From: Candidatus Parcubacteria bacterium | GTDB taxonomy: Bacteria > Patescibacteriota > Minisyncoccia > Phycocordibacterales > PALSA-1337 | DNA: 5,514 nt | Reading direction: 5' to 3' | Assembly: GCA_023264475.1 (NCBI GenBank) | Contig: JAHFMA010000038.1 | Span: 1 to 5,514 of the forward strand | Shown: positions 1-4,940 of the stretch, in pieces | Layout: every line of letters starts with the position of its first letter | How positions within the stretch are numbered: position 1 is the stretch's first letter | Notes under the pieces: generated by a model | What the model saw: the letters and a program-made list of their open reading frames with translations, nothing else | Told to the model about the DNA's origin: nothing | Database searches by the model: none | Position numbers and translations under genes: made by a program

Positions 1-216
1 TATATGCTCCCAAGAGACCATATCTTCGGCGCCTAGAGCGACCTTCGCGAAATCTTTCCTCTTCTTGCCAAATCGATCCACCGGCACCGGGGTCGTGCCC
101 GCACAATATATGCGCGCAATGCCTAGCGTCTCGGCTGTCCGGAATATGGACCCGACATTGTGGACGCTGCGGATGTCGGCGAGCAGGAGGCGGATATCGC
201 GGCTTTTTGCTATCAT
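1..216 (-). CDS. SpoU/TrmH-family RNA 2'-O-methyltransferase, N-terminal part (cut by window edge)
   Basis: Reading the minus strand from the ATG at 216-214 gives 72 codons without a stop to the window edge. Residues 16-29 (RSVHNVGSIFRTAE) match motif 1 of the SpoU family of class IV (SPOUT, knotted) S-adenosylmethionine-dependent methyltransferases, with Asn20 and Arg26 being the conserved residues that act in catalysis. Known members methylate ribose 2'-OH groups in tRNA or rRNA in the cytoplasm. The motif begins almost at the N-terminus, so the separate RNA-binding domain found before the catalytic domain in some relatives is absent. The SAM-binding C-terminal knot lies outside the window, and the target RNA cannot be named. 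The gene is divergent from the DoxX-family gene with only 36 nt between start codons. An AAGG 7 nt before the ATG could act as a weak ribosome site, but it overlaps a -10-like hexamer. Family certain; exact substrate unknown. Confidence 0.9.
   Translation of the reverse strand, partial: MIAKSRDIRLLLADIRSVHNVGSIFRTAETLGIARIYCAGTTPVPVDRFGKKRKDFAKVALGAEDMVSWEHI
208..216 (+). promoter_or_regulatory. Candidate extended -10 promoter of the DoxX-family gene
   Basis: TGCTATCAT is an extended -10 element (TGn then TATAAT with one mismatch). It lies about 36 nt before the DoxX-family ATG, which would give a leader of about 30 nt. No good -35 hexamer is seen, as is usual for extended -10 promoters. It overlaps the start codon of the divergent methyltransferase gene. 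The same TGC-TATnAT form precedes the pilB-like gene. Confidence 0.4.
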
Positions 217-222
217 GCACCT

Positions 223-251
223 ACCTTAGCTCGGATTAACCCCACCATCAA
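223..251 (-). promoter_or_regulatory. Candidate leaderless promoter of the SpoU methyltransferase
   Basis: On the minus strand TTGATG (251-246, 4 of 6 to TTGACA) is followed after exactly 17 nt by TAAGGT (228-223), then 6 nt and the ATG. Transcription from such a site would begin at or next to the start codon. The -10 match is poor apart from the TANNNT frame, and the same bases contain an AAGG that could be a Shine-Dalgarno site, so the assignment is tentative. Confidence 0.4.
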
Positions 252-252
252 T

Positions 253-627
253 ATGTATACCCTCTCGATCTTCCCCTCGCTCCTCTCTTGGAATCAGCTC
301 GCGCCATTCCTGATCCGCATCACCGTAGGCATCACGCTCGCCTATTTCGGCTATCAAAATACCAGGAATAAGGGTCAGAGCTCAGGCTCTAACAGCTTCA
401 CTTATGGCATCGTCGAGATCGTCATCGCAGCTTTCCTCATCGTCGGCCTCTACACCCAGCTAGCCGCTCTCGTGAATGCGCTCATTCTCATCATCAAGCT
501 CGCCGCCAAAGCCAAAGGCAAGGCCCTGCTGACGGATGGCATCAACTATTACATCTTGCTCCTCGTCATGTGCCTCTCGCTCCTCGTGACCGGCGCAGGA
601 ATGTTCAGCCTCGATCTGCCGTTATAA
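253..627 (+). CDS. Small DoxX-family integral membrane protein
   Basis: The product is 124 residues with four likely membrane segments, at about 16-35, 50-67, 68-87 and 98-118. The C-terminal GAGMFSLDLPL resembles the typical end of DoxX-family proteins (Gly-rich turn, then S-L-D). DoxX relatives are small four-helix membrane proteins. Some were linked to thiosulfate:quinone oxidoreductase or to redox stress complexes, but most have no proven role, so only the family can be given. The start at 253 was chosen because translation from the upstream ATG at 160 would add 31 hydrophilic residues that are merely antisense to the methyltransferase gene. No clear Shine-Dalgarno site precedes the ATG. 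The gene stands alone on the plus strand and converges on tRNA-Lys with 14 nt between them, and no terminator hairpin is visible after it. Alternative: another small four-helix membrane family. Confidence 0.78.
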   Translation: MYTLSIFPSLLSWNQLAPFLIRITVGITLAYFGYQNTRNKGQSSGSNSFTYGIVEIVIAAFLIVGLYTQLAALVNALILIIKLAAKAKGKALLTDGINYYILLLVMCLSLLVTGAGMFSLDLPL

Positions 628-641
628 ATTCACATTGTTTG

Positions 642-714
642 TGCGCCCTGTTGGAGTCGAACCAACGACCAACTCCTTAAAAGGGAGCTGCTCTACCAGC
701 TGAGCTAAGGGCGC
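642..714 (-). tRNA. trnK: tRNA-Lys, anticodon UUU
   Basis: A full cloverleaf folds on the minus strand. The acceptor stem is GCGCCCT with AGGGCGC (7 pairs). The D stem is GCTC with GAGC around a loop containing GG. The anticodon stem is GCTCC with GGAGT (one G-U pair) and its loop is CTTTTAA, giving anticodon TTT. A 5-nt variable region and the T arm GTTGG-TTCGACT-CCAAC follow. The discriminator is A (642). CCA is not encoded, since the next bases read CAA, so the CCA-adding enzyme must add it. The loop has U33 and A37, as expected for a lysine tRNA that receives t6A at position 37. The gene lies 31 nt downstream of holA on the same strand and could be partly read through from that cluster. 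No terminator is apparent after it. Confidence 0.97.
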
Positions 715-741
715 AAATGAAGAACAAAGAACGATTGACAG

Positions 742-750
742 ATTATCACA
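742..750 (-). promoter_or_regulatory. Candidate extended -10 promoter of tRNA-Lys
   Basis: TGTGATAAT on the minus strand is an extended -10 element one base from consensus. It lies about 28 nt before the tRNA 5' end and would give a leader of about 20 nt for RNase P to remove. It overlaps the TGA stop codon of holA (748-746). No good -35 hexamer is present, and read-through from holA is an alternative source of the transcript. Confidence 0.4.
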
Positions 751-1390
751 TTCGGGGCTTTGCGCAATCGAGCAGCAGCCTCTCCGTCGCTAATTCCAGG
801 TCTCTCCTGCCACGATGACCTTCGTGATACAGCACGATCAGCTCTTTGGCGAGCTTCTTGTCCGTGATTGATTTCGCTTTCCAGAATAAGATGCCCAGGA
901 TATTCTCGACGGCCGTACCGGAGTCGATCGCCTCGCGATACATCTTCCAAGCCTTGAAGGCGTCGCCGCTCGCGAGTGCCCCCGCGATGCCGAAGATGTT
1001 GAATCCATCCGCCTTGTCCGCCGCATCGACAGCCTTGAGGTCAGAGACCACCGCCTTCTCGGCGCTCTTTTCGACGGCTCGCTTGAGCTCAGCATTGAGC
1101 TTCCCTTCTAGGACGATGAAGATGTTCGTGGACTCCTGCATGGCAGGAATGAGGTCGGGCAACTGCTCCTTGGCGTCGGCATCCTCAGTCACGCGATCGA
1201 GGAGCACAATGTATTTGCTAGAGAAAAGCCCTTGCCCTCCGAGATGGCTCTCGACGATCGAGCCACCCCAGTCGTCGGCTTCGACCTTTTGGTACGAAGC
1301 GTCCGGACGCTTGGCGCGCAGAGAAGCGACCAGCGCATGCGCCTTCTCGACAGCAGTCTTCGTATCGGTTCCGTGAAAGACGTAGAGCAT
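746..1390 (-). CDS. holA: DNA polymerase III delta subunit-like protein (short form)
   Basis: The 214-residue product resembles HolA, the clamp-loader subunit that opens the beta sliding clamp during DNA replication in the cytoplasm. The N-terminus MLYVFHGTDTKTA sits where delta has its degenerate nucleotide-fold start. GQGLFSSKYIVLLDRV (53-67) and NIFIVLEGKLNAELK (89-103) are typical delta domain I strands. FNIFGIAGALASGDAFKAW (130-148) through to LELATERLLL (198-207) fits the C-terminal helical collar. At 214 residues it is far shorter than E. coli delta (about 343), so the middle AAA+-like portion seems reduced. Such short delta-like proteins fit a streamlined Patescibacteria genome. It follows polA by 12 nt on the same strand. 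That gap is exactly the hexamer TATACT plus 6 nt, with no Shine-Dalgarno site. The function is inferred from family resemblance; the fold match would need a profile search. Confidence 0.8.
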   Translation of the reverse strand: MLYVFHGTDTKTAVEKAHALVASLRAKRPDASYQKVEADDWGGSIVESHLGGQGLFSSKYIVLLDRVTEDADAKEQLPDLIPAMQESTNIFIVLEGKLNAELKRAVEKSAEKAVVSDLKAVDAADKADGFNIFGIAGALASGDAFKAWKMYREAIDSGTAVENILGILFWKAKSITDKKLAKELIVLYHEGHRGRRDLELATERLLLDCAKPRM

Positions 1391-1396
1391 GGCGTC

Positions 1397-1402
1397 AGTA
1401 TA
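1397..1402 (-). promoter_or_regulatory. -10-like hexamer TATACT 6 nt before holA (candidate leaderless start)
   Basis: TATACT (4 of 6 to TATAAT, with the key T-A-n-n-n-T in place) begins directly after the polA TAG stop and ends 6 nt before the holA ATG. No Shine-Dalgarno site is present. No -35 hexamer is seen 16-18 nt upstream, where the sequence is a G run. The support is its identical placement relative to tsaE and polA. Confidence 0.4.
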
Positions 1403-3883
1403 CTACTTCAACTCCCCCCAATTATTACCTATCGAAGCCTTGGCTTCTAGCACCACCCCTTTTGTATCCTTGATATTCATGACCGACTCCATGATCTTTT
1501 CGATGTCAGCGGCCACTTCCGCGGCGCGAGCCTCCTTGATCTCATAGACGAGCTCGTCATGCACCTGCAGGAGCGGATAGACGACCTCCTCTAGCTTGTT
1601 CTTACGGATATATTCGTCGACTCTCACCATCGCGAGCTTGATGACGTCGGCCTCCGTGCCCTGAATCGGCGCGTTGATAGCCATGCGCTCAGCCGAGGCA
1701 CGAATGAATGGGAGCTTGGACCTGATGCCCTCGAAGTAGCGGCGGCGACCATAGAATGTCTCGGTATAGCCGAGCTTGGCGGCTTCGGCCTTCACGCCCT
1801 CGAGATATGCTGCCAAGGTCGAGAACTCGGCGAAATAATCGTCATAGAATTTCTGCGCCTCAGACTTGGTCGTACCGAGGTTCTTCTTGAGCGCCAGGAC
1901 GCCCATGCCGTAGAGGATGCCGAAGTTGATGATCTTGGCGCGGCGGCGCATCTCGTGATCGACCTTGTCAGGCGCGACCTTGAAGACATAGCTCGCTACC
2001 GAACGATGGACATCCTCCCCTTTGCGGAAGATATCGATGAGCTTCTCGTCGCCGGACAAGAAGGCCGCGATGCGCAACTCCATCTGCGAATAGTCGAGCG
2101 CGACCATCTTGTAGCCCTGCTCTGCGATGAAGGCGCCGCGGATCGCTCGGCCGAGCTCGGAGCGGACGGGGATATTCTGCACGCCGGGATCCTTGGTGGC
2201 CATGCGGCCGGTAGCGGCGCCGGTCTGGATGAAGGTCGTGTGCACGCGGTCCTCGCCATCGAGGAGCGGCGGGATTGCGTCGATATATGTGCCGAGAAGC
2301 TTGGTGAGCTCTCGGTATTCGAATATGAGCGGGATGATCGCATGCTCGTCACGGAGCTTCTCGAGCTCGGACTCCTTGGTCGAGCGCGCGCCGCCGGCTG
2401 TCTTCTTGATCTTCTTGCCGCCGAGGCCGAGCTTGTCGAAGAGGATGTCGCCGAGCTGTTTGGGCGAAGAGATGTTGAACTCGCCGCCGGCCATGGCCCA
2501 GATGCGCTTTTGTAGGGCCTCGGCTGTGGCGTGATATTCCTTGGACAGTTTGGCCAGAATGGCGCGGTCGATCTTCACACCGCGCTTCTCCATCTTGTGG
2601 AGGATAGGAATGAGCGGCAATTCGATCTCCTCATAGACACGACGCATATTGCGCTTGTCGAGCTCCGCGTAGACCATCTTCTCGGCCTCGTCAAAATTTT
2701 CAGTGTTCGCAAAATTGAGGATGTCCTCGAGCTGTGGGCCCGAGATGTTCGAGTTCACGAGGCCAAGTGCGAGCGCGACTTTCTCGAGTCTTTCTTTGTC
2801 GACTCCGTTGGTCGTATCAGCTCCGAACATCGATTGGTTCGGGCTAGGCGCCGCAGAGACGGAAGTTCTGGCGGAAACTTTCGGAGCCCGAGGAGGGCGA
2901 GAAGTAGGCGCGTCGCCAGCAGGCGACGACGCCGGTTCCGCGAGAACTTGCCGCTTCTGCGGCGCCTGTTGCACCTTTCCTTCCATCACTTGCTTAAGTC
3001 TTTGCGAAAGAGTCCTGAACTCCAGCTTCGTCCACAGCTCGTTGACCTTAGCGAGATCCAACGTCTCCTTGAATGTTTTCTCTGGCAACACATACTGTAT
3101 CGGCGCGTCCAGACGGATCGTCGCCAAAATCTTGCTGAATTCCGCCTCCTCTTTGTTGTCTTTCAGCAACTGCACGATGCGCGGCGTGATACCAGCCTTG
3201 GCGAACTTTTCTTCATGCCCTGCCCCTAATTCCCTATACATATCTTCGATGGACCCGAAGGTCGTGATGAGCGTGGTCGCGGTCTTCTCGCCGATACCTT
3301 TCACGCCAGGGATATTGTCGGACGGGTCGCCGCGGAGACCTTTGTAGTCAGGAATGAGATCCGGGCCAAAACCATATCGGTCTTTCACCGTCTGCTCGTC
3401 ATAGGTGATCGTGTCATTCAAGCCCTTCTTCAAGGTATAGACCTTCACCCGCTCGCCATCGATGAGCTGGAGCGTGTCCATGTCTCCGGAAGCGATAACA
3501 ATCTCGATGTCCTTGTTCCCTTTCATCTGCTCGACGATCGTGCCGAGGATGTCGTCGGCCTCGAAGCCCTGCTTGTCGTACATCGGGATATCCATGGCCG
3601 TGAAGATGTCGCGCGAGCGGTTGATCTGGCGGATGAGGTCGTCGTCGATCTGCTTGCGCTGAGCTTTGTATTCCTTGAAAGCCTCATGGCGGTGCGTCGG
3701 GCCCTTCACGTCATAACAGGCCGCAATGTAGTCGGGCTTGAGCTGTTCGATGATCTTGATGAGCATCGCCGAGACGCCGTACAGGGCGCCCGTCGGCTCA
3801 CCGGCCGCCGTCGCAAAATCCGGCAAGGCGTGATAAGCGCGGTGCAAGATGGCATGGGAATCGAGAAGGACGAGGCGCTTCAT
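1403..3883 (-). CDS. polA: DNA polymerase I lacking a recognisable 3'-5' exonuclease domain
   Basis: The 826-residue enzyme fills gaps and removes RNA primers or flaps during replication and repair. Residues 1 to about 295 form the 5'-nuclease (FEN-like) domain. Its metal ligands are visible as D8, D58, E108/D110/D111 (EADD), D134/D136 (GDMD) and D186/D189 (GDPSDN), followed by the helix-hairpin-helix GVKGIGEKTA. About 300-360 is a Pro/Ala/Ser-rich linker, and 361-415 is a short helical stretch. The A-family polymerase domain starts near 417 (YEEIELPLIPIL). It contains TGRMATKDPGVQNIP (558-572), motif A LDYSQMELR with D597 and E602, motif B (O helix) with R646, K650, F654 and Y658, and motif C QVHDE with D776. 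F654 is the Phe that discriminates against dideoxynucleotides in E. coli. The roughly 200-residue exonuclease domain with its DxE motif is missing, so proofreading is not expected. It lies 15 nt after tsaE and 12 nt before holA. Confidence 0.97.
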   Translation of the reverse strand: MKRLVLLDSHAILHRAYHALPDFATAAGEPTGALYGVSAMLIKIIEQLKPDYIAACYDVKGPTHRHEAFKEYKAQRKQIDDDLIRQINRSRDIFTAMDIPMYDKQGFEADDILGTIVEQMKGNKDIEIVIASGDMDTLQLIDGERVKVYTLKKGLNDTITYDEQTVKDRYGFGPDLIPDYKGLRGDPSDNIPGVKGIGEKTATTLITTFGSIEDMYRELGAGHEEKFAKAGITPRIVQLLKDNKEEAEFSKILATIRLDAPIQYVLPEKTFKETLDLAKVNELWTKLEFRTLSQRLKQVMEGKVQQAPQKRQVLAEPASSPAGDAPTSRPPRAPKVSARTSVSAAPSPNQSMFGADTTNGVDKERLEKVALALGLVNSNISGPQLEDILNFANTENFDEAEKMVYAELDKRNMRRVYEEIELPLIPILHKMEKRGVKIDRAILAKLSKEYHATAEALQKRIWAMAGGEFNISSPKQLGDILFDKLGLGGKKIKKTAGGARSTKESELEKLRDEHAIIPLIFEYRELTKLLGTYIDAIPPLLDGEDRVHTTFIQTGAATGRMATKDPGVQNIPVRSELGRAIRGAFIAEQGYKMVALDYSQMELRIAAFLSGDEKLIDIFRKGEDVHRSVASYVFKVAPDKVDHEMRRRAKIINFGILYGMGVLALKKNLGTTKSEAQKFYDDYFAEFSTLAAYLEGVKAEAAKLGYTETFYGRRRYFEGIRSKLPFIRASAERMAINAPIQGTEADVIKLAMVRVDEYIRKNKLEEVVYPLLQVHDELVYEIKEARAAEVAADIEKIMESVMNIKDTKGVVLEAKASIGNNWGELK
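2911..2963. repeat. Cluster of short GC-rich inverted repeats inside the polA linker
   Basis: CGTCGCC-AGCA-GGCGACG (2911-2928) is a perfect 7-bp hairpin with a 4-nt loop. GCCGC-TTCT-GCGGC (2950-2963) is a perfect 5-bp hairpin with a 4-nt loop. Between them is a 4-bp GTTC/GAAC pair (2935-2947). All fall in codons for about residues 307-325, the start of the Pro/Ala/Ser-rich linker after the 5'-nuclease domain. They may be a by-product of GC-rich Ala/Pro codons or may form structure in the mRNA. Confidence 0.45.
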
Positions 3884-3889
3884 GGCCCT

Positions 3890-3918
3890 ATTGTACCCTT
3901 ATAGAGCGATCGTGTAAG
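3890..3918 (-). promoter_or_regulatory. Candidate leaderless promoter of polA
   Basis: On the minus strand CTTACA (3918-3913, 4 of 6 to TTGACA) is followed after 17 nt by TACAAT (3895-3890, 5 of 6 to TATAAT), then 6 nt and the polA ATG. Transcription would begin at or next to the start codon. The -35 lies inside the end of tsaE. AAGGG occurs about 12 nt before the ATG, too far for a normal Shine-Dalgarno site, and AGGG only 2 nt before it, too close. Confidence 0.5.
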
Positions 3919-4339
3919 CTCCATCCCGTATTTCAAAATGAAGATGCGCTGATGGCAAAAAATCCTTGAGCCCCACATTCTCGGGCCATTCGATCATGAT
4001 CAGGTTGTTGCGGTCAGCGACGAGAGCCTCCCAACGCAAGGCTTCCAATTCTTCCTGGCGCTCCAAACGGTAGGCATCGATGTGGATCAGACGCGGAAAT
4101 ATCTCATTCTTGGTCTCGTATATCTTCATGATCACGAAAGTCGGGCTAGTGATCGTCTCTGTATTGCCTAATTCTTGGGCCACGAGCTTGGTAAAGGCGG
4201 TCTTGCCTGCGCCGAGATGGCCGGACAGGCCGACGACAATCGCTGAATCGCGCACGGCATATTTGTCAGCCAGATCGGACAACCACTCCTTAGCGATCTT
4301 CGTGGTCTCTTCCAGAGATTTGGACATGAATGTCTTCAT
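3899..4339 (-). CDS. tsaE: tRNA threonylcarbamoyladenosine biosynthesis ATPase TsaE
   Basis: The 146-residue product matches the usual TsaE length (about 150). It shows the Walker A motif GHLGAGKT (40-47), SPTF (65-68), HIDAYRL (86-92) and the late IEWPENV (116-122), all hallmarks of the family. TsaE is the cytoplasmic ATPase that works with TsaB and TsaD to transfer the threonylcarbamoyl group to A37 of tRNAs reading ANN codons. The start at 4339 (MKTFMSKSLEETT) was chosen because it gives the normal family N-terminus. The reading frame stays open upstream to an ATG at 4474, but that would run back through the terminator and into the lipoprotein gene. No Shine-Dalgarno site is visible. It is the first gene of the tsaE-polA-holA cluster. 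No other t6A gene lies in the window. Confidence 0.95.
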   Translation of the reverse strand: MKTFMSKSLEETTKIAKEWLSDLADKYAVRDSAIVVGLSGHLGAGKTAFTKLVAQELGNTETITSPTFVIMKIYETKNEIFPRLIHIDAYRLERQEELEALRWEALVADRNNLIMIEWPENVGLKDFLPSAHLHFEIRDGAYTIAL

Positions 4340-4345
4340 GCCCGA

Positions 4346-4351
4346 ATCATA
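4346..4351 (-). promoter_or_regulatory. -10-like hexamer TATGAT 6 nt before tsaE (candidate leaderless start)
   Basis: TATGAT (5 of 6 to TATAAT) ends 6 nt before the tsaE ATG and lies just past the T tract of the upstream terminator, where a new transcript for the tsaE-polA-holA cluster would have to begin. No -35 match is found 17 nt upstream, since that position falls in the terminator stem. Confidence 0.45.
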
Positions 4352-4361
4352 TCTCAAACAT

Positions 4362-4390
4362 AAAAAAAGGCCATCTTGTGAGAGATGGCC
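4362..4390 (-). terminator. Rho-independent terminator of the lipoprotein gene
   Basis: On the minus strand GGCCATCT pairs perfectly with AGATGGCC (8 bp) around a 6-nt loop and is followed by seven T residues. The stem begins 20 nt after the lipoprotein TAA stop. There is no T tract in the plus direction, so it acts one way only. It separates the lipoprotein transcript from tsaE. Confidence 0.93.
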
Positions 4391-4410
4391 CTGATGAGGC
4401 TGACACCGCT

Positions 4411-4800
4411 TTATTGCGGGATCGGACCTGTGTATGGAATGTACTTGCCGGTCACTGGGTCCTTGGTCCACCACTTGTCTGTTTCAGTATCATGATACAG
4501 CTTGCGGTAGCCGCGGGTCTGACTGGGCCTTTGCACTACTGGCGGGGGCTGTTGGTACTGCTGATACTGCGGCGGCGCATAGACAACCTGCTGTTGGACG
4601 ACCGGAACCGATGGCGGCATATCGCTTGGAATCGGACCTCCCAAAAAGTCGATGTTGTGCTGCTCCACGACGCATGACGTGGTGCCATCCGGGTTCTTCT
4701 TGAGCGAATAACCACCGAAACGGATGCACCCTGCACCTCCCAACAAAATGCCAGCCATGAAGACCAGCATGACGATTGATCTGACGTATTTAGCTTTCAT
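4411..4800 (-). CDS. Putative Pro/Gln-rich lipoprotein of unknown function
   Basis: The 129-residue product starts with a basic n-region (MKAKYVR), a hydrophobic stretch (about 8-20) and LLGGAGC, where Cys25 is the likely lipidation site. The -3 residue is Gly rather than the preferred Leu/Val/Ile, so the lipobox is slightly atypical. The mature part has one further cysteine (C43), a Pro/Gln/Val-rich, probably disordered segment (about 61-96, including QYQQYQQPPP) and a conserved-looking C-terminal tail. The tail contains WWTKDPVTGKYIP (110-122) and ends in GPIPQ. It would be anchored on the outer face of the membrane with the tail exposed. I do not recognise the family. It is a single-gene unit with its own -35/-10, a good AAGGA ribosome site and its own terminator. 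Alternative: an uncleaved N-terminal membrane anchor. Confidence 0.8.
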   Translation of the reverse strand: MKAKYVRSIVMLVFMAGILLGGAGCIRFGGYSLKKNPDGTTSCVVEQHNIDFLGGPIPSDMPPSVPVVQQQVVYAPPQYQQYQQPPPVVQRPSQTRGYRKLYHDTETDKWWTKDPVTGKYIPYTGPIPQ

Positions 4801-4807
4801 TCAAAGA

Positions 4808-4812
4808 TCCTT
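4808..4812 (-). promoter_or_regulatory. Shine-Dalgarno site of the lipoprotein gene
   Basis: AAGGA on the minus strand lies 7 nt before the ATG at 4800. It is the only clear ribosome site in the window, fixes the lipoprotein start, and shows that this organism does use Shine-Dalgarno initiation for some genes. Confidence 0.8.
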
Positions 4813-4824
4813 GGTTTACCGCTA

Positions 4825-4839
4825 TAGGAACCATTCCTA
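4825..4839. repeat. Perfect inverted repeat in the lipoprotein leader (possible operator)
   Basis: TAGGAA-CCA-TTCCTA is a perfect 6-bp inverted repeat with a 3-nt centre. It lies roughly +4 to +18 relative to the predicted lipoprotein transcription start and 25 nt before its ATG. It could be a binding site for a dimeric regulator or a small leader hairpin. No regulator gene is present to support either. Confidence 0.45.
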
Positions 4840-4849
4840 GGCTGTCTTC

Positions 4850-4877
4850 ATTTAACTCTCTTTTGGAGATTTGTCAA
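4850..4877 (-). promoter_or_regulatory. Candidate promoter of the lipoprotein gene
   Basis: A perfect -35 TTGACA (4877-4872) is followed after 16 nt by TTAAAT (4855-4850, 4 of 6 to TATAAT). The predicted start near 4843 gives a leader of about 43 nt containing the inverted repeat and the AAGGA ribosome site. Confidence 0.6.
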
Positions 4878-4908
4878 TACCCCAGCGATATATTGTTCCC
4901 GGCTTCCC

Positions 4909-4917
4909 TGCTATAAT
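4909..4917 (+). promoter_or_regulatory. Extended -10 promoter of the pilB-like gene
   Basis: TGCTATAAT is a perfect extended -10 element (TGn plus consensus TATAAT). It would start transcription near 4924 and leave a leader of about 17 nt before the ATG at 4941. There is no good -35. It is divergent from the lipoprotein promoter, with about 32 nt between the two elements. Confidence 0.65.
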
Positions 4918-4940
4918 TAGCGCCATATTATCGAGACCTT

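Noticed and set aside
160..252. Possible N-terminal extension of the DoxX-family protein from an ATG at 160
   Set aside because: The extra 31 residues are antisense to the SpoU motif region of the methyltransferase, hydrophilic, and not part of the family.
628..641. Terminator between the converging DoxX gene and tRNA-Lys
   Set aside because: The 14-nt gap contains no stem with a T tract for either strand.
746..748. Possible alternative genetic code (UGA read as Gly, as in some Patescibacteria)
   Set aside because: TGA ends holA at a sensible length, and I saw no in-frame TGA needed in any gene, so the standard bacterial code fits.
846..1450. Plus-strand open frames opposite holA (846-1376, 1232-1450)
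   Set aside because: They are antisense to holA and the end of polA, with no motif, no ribosome site and Ser/Ala/Arg-rich composition.
1955..3347. Several long open frames on the plus strand (1955-2515, 2531-3229, 2703-3347) opposite polA
   Set aside because: They are antisense to polA, whose full set of catalytic motifs is intact. Their translations are low-complexity Arg/Ser/Leu-rich shadows typical of GC-rich codon bias.
4340..4474. Possible 45-residue N-terminal extension of TsaE
   Set aside because: It would overlap the terminator and the 3' end of the lipoprotein gene. The family N-terminus fits the start at 4339.
4330..4736. Overlapping frames on both strands within the lipoprotein gene (4330-4677, 4434-4703, 4490-4729, 4536-4736)
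   Set aside because: Only the frame 4411-4800 has a ribosome site, signal sequence with Cys and a properly placed terminator.
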